NCBI GenBank assembly: GCA_942491465.1
Contig: CALOBA010000064.1
Coordinates: 62,001-126,000 of the forward strand
From: CALOBA01 sp942491465
GTDB taxonomy: Bacteria > Pseudomonadota > Gammaproteobacteria > Chromatiales > Chromatiaceae
Direction: 5' to 3'
Length of the DNA: 64,000 nt
The first letter of the stretch is position 1. Every line of letters begins with the position of its first letter. A program made the translations under genes and the position numbers. Below are positions 46,146 through 54,158 of this stretch, piece by piece. A model generated the notes under the pieces. It was not told the DNA's origin. It did no database searches and saw nothing but the letters and a program-made list of their open reading frames with translations.

Positions 46146-46723
46146 AAGAAGCTCTCTTTGATGATGAGCGTATCACCGGGGCCGATCGTCGTTTGCTGCG
46201 TCACCCGACGCTCTTGTCCGGGGCTGCGCTCGGTGACGACAAAGAGCTTGCGGCGGGCGGCCAGATCGGTGAAGCCGCCGGCGATGGAAATGGCCTTGCG
46301 TACCGTCAGCCCGGGCACGAAGGGGTAGCCTCCCGGTCGGTTGACTTGGCCCATGACGAAGAACTCGCGATATTGCTCGATGCTGACGCTGACCCTGGGG
46401 TCGACCAGATAGGGTCCCTTCAGGCGGTCGGTCACCAGGCGCTCGAGGCCGCTGGACGTCAGCCCGCCCACATGCAGGTCGCCCAGCAATGGATAGGCGA
46501 TGCTGCCGCGCTCGCTGACGCGGGCGCTCAGGCTGAGGTCAGGCTCGCCAAAGACATCGACGCGAACCGTATCACCGCTGCTCAGACGATATTCCGCCAG
46601 CTCGGCGAAGGTCGTCTGCAACGGGCAGAGCCAAAGCGCGATGAGCACCAGCCACAGCCGGCACCAGGGATGTTGCGAGCGGGGCATCGGGGTTGGAATG
46701 TGGTTGAAGAGAGGGGTCTGCAC
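46142..46723 (-). CDS. Polysaccharide export protein, Wza/SLBB type
   Basis: 193 residues, the short form of the family. An export signal (LWLVLIALWLCPLQTTFA) precedes the Poly_export domain (YRLSSGDTVRVDVFGEPDLSLSARVSERGSIAYPLLGD) and one SLBB domain (FVMGQVNRPGGYPFVPGLTVRKAI). It forms the periplasmic or outer membrane exit for the polymer. The GTG at 46723 has GGAGG about 12 bases upstream; an ATG at 46687 is an alternative. A stop overlap with the autokinase couples translation. Confidence 0.92.
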   Translation of the reverse strand: MQTPLFNHIPTPMPRSQHPWCRLWLVLIALWLCPLQTTFAELAEYRLSSGDTVRVDVFGEPDLSLSARVSERGSIAYPLLGDLHVGGLTSSGLERLVTDRLKGPYLVDPRVSVSIEQYREFFVMGQVNRPGGYPFVPGLTVRKAISIAGGFTDLAARRKLFVVTERSPGQERRVTQQTTIGPGDTLIIKESFF

Positions 46724-46789
46724 CTTTTTTTCTAGCCTCCTGCGACAGTAGCTGGGTCGCGAACGATGGATGGTTCGGGGCGGGCTGCG

Positions 46790-48109
46790 TTACAGCTTCA
46801 GGTCCAGGTAGAGCATCCAGACGTCGTCGGTGTATTCCGCGGCGGGGATATCGGAATTGCGGGTTTCGTAGCTGTACTCCAGACCGAGCTGCAAGAGCCG
46901 CCTGTACTGGCCGAAGAGACCGGCGCTGAGGCGATAGCGGTGATCGATGCGGTCGCGTTCCGCGTACTCGTCTTGGGTGGCGTAGGCGGACAGTCGGTAG
47001 TAGTGCTTATTCGGGCGCAGGTATTGGGTCCAGGTCAGGGTACCGGCGCTGATCAGGGTGGCGTCGCCGAAGCCCTCGGCGCTCTCGCGGACGACACGGG
47101 CCGTGTTGAGATCGAGGATGCCGTAGGGACGTGCCCGCCATCGGCCCTCGATCTCCCAGGCGAAGCCTGCCTGGTCGGTGCGCTGGGTGGCGACATAGTC
47201 CTTGAGCAGGTAGCCTAAGCGCATGTCCAGCGCGGTCTTGACCGAGCGCTGCCAGGTCGCACCGGTGTAGACCCGAAGCTCCTGGCTGTCCAGCGTAAGC
47301 TCCCACGGCGGTTGGTGGACGTAGTCGATATCCTGCCAGTTCAACTGGAACAGCAGCCGCGTCCTCGGTGCGACGTCTGTGGGCAGGGCGTAGAACACCT
47401 GCAGGTCGGCGGTCACCCGATCGTTGTCGCGGCGCTCCTGATTGTTGTTGAGGTAGCGGCGCTGATAGAACGTGATGCCCGTGTCCACCAAGGTCTTCCT
47501 GCTGAGGCTGGAGAAGCTCCCGCCGAACGCGACACGGTGTGATCGCCAGATGTCCGGATGTTTGCTGGTGAAGTTGGGGCGGCTGACATCGGTGGGGTCG
47601 CCACTGCCGCGGCGGTCATGCCAGCGCAGGAACTCGTACTCGGCGCGCACCCGACTGAGCGAGCCCAACTCCCAGTTGGCGCTTGTGGTGAAGCGTTGGT
47701 CGACGTAGTTGTCTTGCGGGCTGGCTTCGACCGTGCCGATATTCGCCGCGTACTCGGCCCGATAGACGCGTTGCCCGCGATCCCCTACCAGCGTGGAGTA
47801 GGTGAGCTGGGGGCTGATCACATTGACCCAGGTCGAAAGGGTGGGAATGATGTTGCCGTCGGTGCGGAAATAGTTGCTGTGGTGGAATTGCTCGACGCGC
47901 AGCGCGGGGTAGAGCCTTCCCCACCGCCCTTCTGCGGCCTGTTCATCCTCGCCGAACGGGCTGAGTTCGAAGAGGTTGAAGCCCTTGCCCAGTGGAGCCG
48001 ATGCGGCAGCCTGGATCCCGCAGAGCAAACAGGCCATGAGAAGCAGTCGCAGCCAACGGTGTGCAGCGTATCGCTCGGTGCGGGGGAGGAGTGGATGTTC
48101 ATTGATCAC
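46790..48109 (-). CDS. Outer membrane beta-barrel protein of the EPS cluster
   Basis: 439 residues from a GTG at 48109 with GGAGGA 8 bases upstream; the start overlaps the stop of the preceding gene. Signal peptide LRLLLMACLLCGIQAAASA, then alternating amphipathic strands with aromatic girdles (YRAEYAANIGTV, SRVRAEYEFLRWHD, YYRLSAYATQDEY) and a C-terminal strand VWMLYLDLKL ending in a hydrophobic residue, as Bam substrates do. It resembles the barrel proteins found beside exopolysaccharide genes and may guide polymer across the outer membrane. Confidence 0.85.
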   Translation of the reverse strand: MINEHPLLPRTERYAAHRWLRLLLMACLLCGIQAAASAPLGKGFNLFELSPFGEDEQAAEGRWGRLYPALRVEQFHHSNYFRTDGNIIPTLSTWVNVISPQLTYSTLVGDRGQRVYRAEYAANIGTVEASPQDNYVDQRFTTSANWELGSLSRVRAEYEFLRWHDRRGSGDPTDVSRPNFTSKHPDIWRSHRVAFGGSFSSLSRKTLVDTGITFYQRRYLNNNQERRDNDRVTADLQVFYALPTDVAPRTRLLFQLNWQDIDYVHQPPWELTLDSQELRVYTGATWQRSVKTALDMRLGYLLKDYVATQRTDQAGFAWEIEGRWRARPYGILDLNTARVVRESAEGFGDATLISAGTLTWTQYLRPNKHYYRLSAYATQDEYAERDRIDHRYRLSAGLFGQYRRLLQLGLEYSYETRNSDIPAAEYTDDVWMLYLDLKL

Positions 48110-49013
48110 TGGCGCTTCCTCCCGGGTCGTCGTTCGGCTGGAGATCACGCACACCGGCCATGGCTTCACCGAGCTCGAGCTGCATGAGGTCGATGGGCTC
48201 CAGGACCAGCGCGCGCCAGAGTCCCCCGGGGCCGAATTCCGCCAAGGCATCTCTGCGGTCGAGGTAGCGGCGGCGGGCCGCGTCGCGGACCGAGTCGCGG
48301 ATCTGATCCTTGCTGCGCTCACCGAAGCGTTCGATGACCCGGGGGACCATCTCGATCAAGCCGGCGTTGCCGAACTGATAGACCACCTCTTCGACGAGCA
48401 GCGACAGGGAGTAGCCCAACTCCGACCCGCACATGACGGCATCGGCTGCGTGGGGGGTGGGGTAGCCGACGGCGCTGCCGGTATTTGGAAATCTATCGTC
48501 ATCCACCTGGCCGGGGCTGGACGGGTTTGTGATGTTGAAGTTCTCCGGGCGACCGGAGGCCGATGCGGCTGCCCAGGCCTCGAAGCACGCCTTCAGCTCG
48601 GGCGGGAGGGGGTTCGGCCGGCAGATCACGGCGTCGGGACATGCGGGTGACGACTGCGAGGTGTTCACCAGCGGCCAGGTACAGCCGCCGCACCGGGGGT
48701 CGGGCGGCGGGGCCGCCGGGAGCGGCCCGCGACAGGCGCTGCGAGCCCGCTCAACCAGCACGCCGTGCGCCCGTTGGATGCTCGCCGCGCCCTCCTCGGA
48801 AAGCCACGCCGGTCGGTTCTCGGCACGCAGGACGGGGGCCTCGTTCGGGAGCGCGTCCGTGGCATCGACCGCGCAGCCGCCATCGGCCGTGACCAGCGAA
48901 TCGAACAGGAATTCGCGCGGTGAGTCGGCCTGGGCCGCGCAGGGACCCGCTGCGAGCAGCAGCAGGATCAGCGCGAGGTGGACGCCCCTCGGCGGTGGCG
49001 ATCGGCGTTGCAT
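48099..49013 (-). CDS. Secreted hypothetical protein, Cys-rich
   Basis: 304 residues with a clear signal peptide (LALILLLLAAGPCAAQA) and GGAGG 8 bases before the ATG. Mature part has about nine cysteines, including CRGPLP, RCGGCTW and CPDAVICRP, which suggest disulfides in the periplasm. C-terminal region is helical (IEMVPRVIERFGERSKDQIRDSVRDAARR). No family recognised. First gene of the EPS run and overlapping the beta-barrel gene, so it may belong to the export machinery. Confidence 0.7.
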   Translation of the reverse strand: MQRRSPPPRGVHLALILLLLAAGPCAAQADSPREFLFDSLVTADGGCAVDATDALPNEAPVLRAENRPAWLSEEGAASIQRAHGVLVERARSACRGPLPAAPPPDPRCGGCTWPLVNTSQSSPACPDAVICRPNPLPPELKACFEAWAAASASGRPENFNITNPSSPGQVDDDRFPNTGSAVGYPTPHAADAVMCGSELGYSLSLLVEEVVYQFGNAGLIEMVPRVIERFGERSKDQIRDSVRDAARRRYLDRRDALAEFGPGGLWRALVLEPIDLMQLELGEAMAGVRDLQPNDDPGGSASDQ

Positions 49014-49181
49014 CGTTGGAACCTCCGACGTTCAGGGCTTTGGTTGCGGCCTGGGACAGCGAAGCCAAAACTACGGGCTTATGGCCGTCTAGTCTAGCAG
49101 CTCCGAAGTGACAGTATGCAACATTGCAACAAAAGGCGACAAAACGCTTGAATCTCCCGTTGGCGCGAGACTTTTTTGGGT

Positions 49182-49652
49182 CTATGCAGGGTCTGGGCGT
49201 TGTTGGTCCGGACGGATCTGTGGCGTAAAGTATACGTCCGCATCATCCAGGTCCACGTCCTGCCCTCGGCCGTCTTCCAGCGGCTGCTCGTAGTCCTTCC
49301 AGCCGCGCAGCCCGGTCTGCAGCGAGGCCACCTGACGATAACCCAGCACCTGCATCGAGTTGGCCGCCAGCACGCTGCGGTAGCCGGATCGGCAGACGAC
49401 AACGACCTCGCGCTCGCGCGCCTGGACCAGCTCGGGCACGGTCTCCTCGTAGTCCCATTCGCAGGCCGACTCCAGGATGCCGCGGGGTACGTTGATCGAC
49501 CCCTTGATACGCATGGCGTCGAACTCGGTGGGCTCGCGCACGTCGACGATCATCAGGTCGGGGTTTTCCCGCAGACGCTCTTCCAGGTCCCAGGGCATGA
49601 TCTCGCGGATATCGGTCAGGCAGCCGCGGATGAGCTCGAGAAAGTTCTTCAT
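49182..49652 (-). CDS. Rhodanese-like sulfurtransferase domain protein
   Basis: 156 residues, single rhodanese domain with active-site Cys in VVCRSGYRSVLAANSM. The opening MKNFLELIRGCLTDIREIMPWDLEER and the DVREPTEFD motif are typical of small cytosolic rhodaneses in sulfur oxidisers. A 35-residue acidic C-terminal tail follows. It probably transfers sulfane sulfur. It stands 51 bases downstream of the response regulator on the same strand. Confidence 0.9.
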   Translation of the reverse strand: MKNFLELIRGCLTDIREIMPWDLEERLRENPDLMIVDVREPTEFDAMRIKGSINVPRGILESACEWDYEETVPELVQAREREVVVVCRSGYRSVLAANSMQVLGYRQVASLQTGLRGWKDYEQPLEDGRGQDVDLDDADVYFTPQIRPDQQRPDPA

Positions 49653-49703
49653 TTAGGCTTCAGTTTCAGGTTGTGTGTTTGATTGAGTGTGGTTGGTATG
49701 CGC

Positions 49704-50348
49704 TCAGTCTTTGGCGCACAGACCACGCTCGACGGCGAACACCGCGGCCTCCACCCGCGAGCGGACCGCGAGCTTGCGCAGGATCGCCTTGACATGGAGC
49801 TTCACCGTGCCGTCGGCGATGCCGAGGTCGGCGGCGATGGCCTTGTTGCTCTTGCCGGCCGCCAAATGGCAGAGGATCTCCATCTCGCGGGGCGTCAGGT
49901 CGGCGACGCTGTTGTCGCGCTCGACGGTCTTGGTCTCTTGGCGCACGGCGCGCGCCAGGGCACCGGTCAGCTCCGGGGCGATCACGGTGCGACCGGCGCA
50001 GATCTCCGACAGGGCCGCGACCAGGTCGTCGGGCTCCATGTCCTTGAGCAGGTAGCCGTTGGCCCCGGCCTGCAGGGCGGCGATGACATCGGCCTCGTCG
50101 GTGCTGGTGGTGAGCATGGCGACGCAGCGTTCGATACCCTCGCCGCGCATGCGCTTGAGGATCTCGATCCCGCTGGTGCCGGGGATGCGCATGTCGAGCA
50201 GGATGACGTCCGGGGCGCAATCGCGCGCCAGCGGCAGGCCGATGTCGGCCTCGCCGACGGCGTCGATGACCTCGATGCCGCGCCGCTCCAGCAGCTCCAG
50301 CAGACCGACGCGAAACAGGGCATGGTCGTCGATCAGCAGCACGCGCAT
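49704..50348 (-). CDS. NarL/FixJ-family response regulator
   Basis: 214 residues. REC domain with Asp52 in LLDMRIPG and acidic pair at Asp7-Asp8; C-terminal LuxR HTH DLTPREMEILCHLAAGKSNKAIAADLGIADGTVKLHVKAIL. The ATG overlaps the kinase stop as ATGA, so the two are made together. Wording is close to NarL/UhpA. Target genes are unknown; the neighbouring rhodanese and asparagine synthase are candidates by position. Confidence 0.93.
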   Translation of the reverse strand: MRVLLIDDHALFRVGLLELLERRGIEVIDAVGEADIGLPLARDCAPDVILLDMRIPGTSGIEILKRMRGEGIERCVAMLTTSTDEADVIAALQAGANGYLLKDMEPDDLVAALSEICAGRTVIAPELTGALARAVRQETKTVERDNSVADLTPREMEILCHLAAGKSNKAIAADLGIADGTVKLHVKAILRKLAVRSRVEAAVFAVERGLCAKD

Positions 50349-52033
50349 CAGGCCGCACTCCCGATCGCGGCCGTCTTCGGTGTGTTGCCGACGTGAAATA
50401 CCAGTTCCACTCTCGTACCCTCCCCGGGCTCGCTTTCGATGTGCAGACGGGCACCCAGGCGGCGCGCGCGCTCCTCCAGGATGGACAGCCCGATATGCTC
50501 GCCGGGATGCCCCTTGCGCCGCGGCTCGCTGAAGCCCGCGCCGTCGTCTTCGATCAGCAGGATGTGCTCCTCGTTGCTGCCGCGGGTCAACAGTACCCGA
50601 ACCGTCTGCGCCTTCGCATGCTTGCGCACGTTGACCAGGCTCTCCTGGACGATGCGGACGATCTGCAACTCGTCGGCGGCCGGGAGATCGACCGGGCCGC
50701 AGCGGCGTTGAAACAGGGCGTGGATGCCGGTCTGTTGCGCAAATCGCTGGGTCAGGTCCTCCAGCGCCGGGATCAGTCCGCGCCGCTCCAACGGGGCGCG
50801 GAAGCTGGACAGCAGCTCGCGCAGCTCGCCGTGGGCCTCGTCGATGCCGTTGCGCACCCGAAGAAGATCGGCACGGGCGGCATCCGCGATCACGGTCTCG
50901 CGCAGGGACTCGTCGAGCATGCGCACCTGGATGCGCAGGCTCGCCAGCGTCTGTGCGAGGGAATCGTGCAGCTCGTGGGCGAGGGCGTTGCGCTCGTCGA
51001 CGATGGACAGCCGGCGCGCCTCGGCGTCGGAGCGGTGCTTGGCCAGCGCGACGCCGATGTGCTGCCCGATGGTCGCCAACAGGTCCATGATGTCCTCGCG
51101 GCCCGTGACCCCGGGGCGATCGACGAAGATGGTGTAGACCCCGAGCAGTTCGTCGTGGTGCTGCAAGGGCACCGTGACGACCTCGATCTCGTCGCTCTTG
51201 AACATCCGCCGACCGTAGACGCGCGAGCAGTAGCGGGCATCGTTGCGGCAGAGGATCTCGCCGGGGGTGAGCACCGTGCCGCACAGGCAGAGATCCACCG
51301 GGGCCTGGTCATGCTGGCTGGTGAGGTCGTCATCGAGGCCGATGCAGCCCACCAGGCGCTGGCTGCCGTCGGGCATGACCAGGCGGACCGTGGCGGCACG
51401 GCCGTTGACCATCTCCTTGAGCACGCGCAGGAAGCGCAGCAGCAGCTCGTCGGTGCTGTCGGCCTGGGTGATGCCGGCGGCGACGTCGTAGAGGATCTTC
51501 AGCGAGGCGGTCTTCTGCGCCAAGCGCGTGGTCTGGCGGGCGACGCGGCTGTCCATGTCCTCGTAGAGGTCGGTCAGCTCGGCATTCAGGCTGCCGATAT
51601 CCCGCGCCATGCCCTGCAGGACACCGGCGTCGGTCAGGTAGCGGCTGGAGCCCGGCTCGCCCTGGCAGACCCTGGCAACCGATGCCTCCAGGCTCACCAA
51701 CGGCAGCAGCAGCTGATCGCGCAGCCGCTTGGCGGCCAGCACCGCGGCGCCGATACCGCCGAGCAGCGCGCTGAGGCACAGCGGCTTGGTCCAGCCCTGA
51801 TCGGGCCAGGCCCAGGTCACCAGCAGCAGGATCAGCGCGACGAGCAGGGTGCCGACCACGCCGGCCATCGGCCCAACCAGGCGTGCGGCACGCAGGATGC
51901 CGCGCACCCGCTGTTGCGGCTGCGCGGGGTCGGGTCGGGCTGCGGGGGAGGCATGGGTGAACACGGCGGCTCGGGTCGGTTGATTGGCGATCGACGCTGG
52001 ATGATAGCCCTTGGAGCCGGCGTCCGGCGACAT
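50348..52033 (-). CDS. NarX-type sensor histidine kinase with Cys-rich GAF domain
   Basis: 561 residues from the ATG at 52033; a TTG at 52135 would add a low-complexity lead. Two membrane helices (about 45-100), HAMP-like linker, GAF domain and HisKA_3 with His356 in HELHDSLAQTLASLR, then HATPase with IVQESLVNVRKHAKA. The GAF domain carries four cysteines, C249, C251, C262 and C269 (LCLCG and LCRNDARYCS), like the cysteine cluster of NarX/NarQ, suggesting redox, metal or Fe-S sensing. Divergent from asnB; coupled to the regulator. Confidence 0.9.
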   Translation of the reverse strand: MSPDAGSKGYHPASIANQPTRAAVFTHASPAARPDPAQPQQRVRGILRAARLVGPMAGVVGTLLVALILLLVTWAWPDQGWTKPLCLSALLGGIGAAVLAAKRLRDQLLLPLVSLEASVARVCQGEPGSSRYLTDAGVLQGMARDIGSLNAELTDLYEDMDSRVARQTTRLAQKTASLKILYDVAAGITQADSTDELLLRFLRVLKEMVNGRAATVRLVMPDGSQRLVGCIGLDDDLTSQHDQAPVDLCLCGTVLTPGEILCRNDARYCSRVYGRRMFKSDEIEVVTVPLQHHDELLGVYTIFVDRPGVTGREDIMDLLATIGQHIGVALAKHRSDAEARRLSIVDERNALAHELHDSLAQTLASLRIQVRMLDESLRETVIADAARADLLRVRNGIDEAHGELRELLSSFRAPLERRGLIPALEDLTQRFAQQTGIHALFQRRCGPVDLPAADELQIVRIVQESLVNVRKHAKAQTVRVLLTRGSNEEHILLIEDDGAGFSEPRRKGHPGEHIGLSILEERARRLGARLHIESEPGEGTRVELVFHVGNTPKTAAIGSAA

Positions 52034-52191
52034 CGGCGCGACCGGCTCCGCCCATCGGCGGCTGGACCGGGACGGCGAACCTGCGGCATCGGGGTTACAC
52101 TCGGCGCCGAACGACGGGCGTGGGGATGGCGGCAAGCTTGCCGTGGACCGCCGGTCCTGTCGATGCGAACGATCACTTTGAGGCAGTCAGC

Positions 52192-54057
52192 ATGTGTGGA
52201 ATCGCCGGGAGCGTCGCCGTCGATGGCGCGGAGCAATCGTCCGCGGCGTTGGCGACCATGCTCGCCTGCCTGGGGCACCGCGGCCCCGACAATACCGGCC
52301 GGCGGCTGGCCGGGCCGATCTCGCTCGGGCATACCCGGTTGAGCATCCTCGATTGCTCGGAGGCGGCCAATCAGCCCTTTCCCAGCAGCGATGGGCGCTG
52401 GGTCATCGTCTACAACGGCGAGCTCTACAATTTCCGCGCGCTGCGCGCCGAGCTGACAACGGCGGGGCGGGCGTTCCGCACCGTCGGCGATACCGAGGTG
52501 GTGCTGCAGGCCTATCTGGAATGGGGCGCGGACTGCCTGCCGCGCATGAACGGCATGTTTGCCTTCGCCATCGCCGACCTGCAGGCGCAGACGCTGTTTC
52601 TCGCCCGTGACCGCCTCGGCATCAAGCCGCTGCATTATGCCTGGATCGATGGGCGGTTCCTGTTTGCCTCCGAGGTCAAGGCGCTCGCGGCCGTCGCCGA
52701 GATGCCGCGACGATTCGATACCCGCAAGCTGGTGGAGCTGCTGATGTATCGGGAGGCCATCGCCGAGCCGTTGTTGCGGGATGTGCAGACCCTGCCGCCC
52801 GGTCACAGCCTGCGCATGGTGGTCGGCGAGACCGAGCCGCCGACGCCGCGGCGCTGGTTCCATGTCGCCGATCTGCCGGTGGCCGAGCACAGCGCCCGGT
52901 TGCGCCGCATGTCCCGGCGCCGGCGCCTGGATCTGCTCGATCGGACCCTGAATGCCGCCGTTTCCCGCCACCTGGTCAGCGATGTGCCCGTCGGCACGCT
53001 GTGCTCCGGTGGCGTCGACAGCTCGCTGATGACGGCCATGGCCTGCGCCGAGCGCCCGGACATCAGCGTCTACCACGTCGACATGGTCGACCACAGCGAG
53101 CGGGCCTGGGCCGAGGCGGTGGCCCGCCACCTGGGCATCGACATCAACTATTTTCGCCTCGATCGCGAGCGTTACCTGGCGCGCTACGTGGATTGCATCT
53201 GGTTCAACGACGCGCCGCTGACCCACCCGCAGAACATCCCGATCTCCTACATCAGCGACCTGGCCCGCGGCAACGGCTGCAAGGTCCTGCTCGCCGGCGA
53301 GGGCGCGGACGAGCTGTTCGGCGGCTATGACTGGCGTTATCGGCAGCGGCGCAACTATCGCCGCTTCGCGCAAGCGACCCGGCTCGTCCATCGGCTGTAT
53401 CGCAAGGCGCTGTTTCTGAGTACCGGGGTCTGGGCCGAACGACCGGTGACCCGCGATAGCTTCCGCGCCTGGAGCGATGTGGGCGAGGTGGTCGACTTCT
53501 GCGCCGATCAGGGCTTTCGCCGCCGGTTGGAAACGGACTGCAATGCCGCCTACGGCTTTGTGCGCGGCGCGGCGGACCGCGAGGCCCTGGCCGCCATGAC
53601 CGCCGACCTGCGCGACTACGTCGGCGGCATCCTGCACCAGCAGGACCGTGCCAGCATGCAGGCGAGCATCGAGTCGCGGGTGCCCTTCCTCGACCTCGAG
53701 GTGCTGCGCCTGGCCGCCAACCTGCCCATCGCCGATAAGGTCTCCTGGCGGCAGTCCAAGCGCCTGCTCAAGGCCCTGGCCTATCGGTATCTGCCGGCGG
53801 CGGTCATCGAGCGGACCAAGGTCGGCTTCGCCAGTCCGGCGCACGACTATGTGATGGATCTCGGCTTGGGGCTGTTTCGCCGGGGCTTCCTGGAGCGCGA
53901 CTGCGGCTTGGCGCCGTCGGCCGTCGCCGATCTGCTGCGGCGCGATCCGGGCAACTTCGCCCATATGTTCTACGGCCTGGAGCTGTGGGGGCGGATGTTC
54001 GTGTGGGACGAATCCCGCGAGGCGCTGACCGATCGCCTGCTGGGCTCTGTAAAATAG
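52192..54057 (+). CDS. asnB: Asparagine synthase (glutamine-hydrolysing)
   Basis: 621 residues starting MCGIAGSVAV with Cys2 as the glutaminase nucleophile after removal of Met1. GAGG is 7 bases upstream. The N-terminal Ntn domain has GHTRLSILDCSEAANQPF and YNGELYNFRAL; the synthetase domain has the PP-loop LCSGGVDSSLMTAM and GEGADELFGGYDW. It amidates aspartate, or a carboxyl group of a polysaccharide in the AsnB-like enzymes of envelope clusters. Proximity to the EPS genes makes the second role possible. Confidence 0.94.
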   Translation: MCGIAGSVAVDGAEQSSAALATMLACLGHRGPDNTGRRLAGPISLGHTRLSILDCSEAANQPFPSSDGRWVIVYNGELYNFRALRAELTTAGRAFRTVGDTEVVLQAYLEWGADCLPRMNGMFAFAIADLQAQTLFLARDRLGIKPLHYAWIDGRFLFASEVKALAAVAEMPRRFDTRKLVELLMYREAIAEPLLRDVQTLPPGHSLRMVVGETEPPTPRRWFHVADLPVAEHSARLRRMSRRRRLDLLDRTLNAAVSRHLVSDVPVGTLCSGGVDSSLMTAMACAERPDISVYHVDMVDHSERAWAEAVARHLGIDINYFRLDRERYLARYVDCIWFNDAPLTHPQNIPISYISDLARGNGCKVLLAGEGADELFGGYDWRYRQRRNYRRFAQATRLVHRLYRKALFLSTGVWAERPVTRDSFRAWSDVGEVVDFCADQGFRRRLETDCNAAYGFVRGAADREALAAMTADLRDYVGGILHQQDRASMQASIESRVPFLDLEVLRLAANLPIADKVSWRQSKRLLKALAYRYLPAAVIERTKVGFASPAHDYVMDLGLGLFRRGFLERDCGLAPSAVADLLRRDPGNFAHMFYGLELWGRMFVWDESREALTDRLLGSVK

Positions 54058-54158
54058 CCCGTGATCTATCGATTCGATCCCGATTATCAATTTCCTTTCG
54101 GGGATAATCTCCGCGATAGTCCCGGGGTAAAACGACAGCTTGGAGTCAGAACAATCTG

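Noticed and set aside
51832..54090. 752-residue open frame antisense to asnB
   Set aside because: AsnB is complete on the plus strand; the antisense product has no recognisable family.
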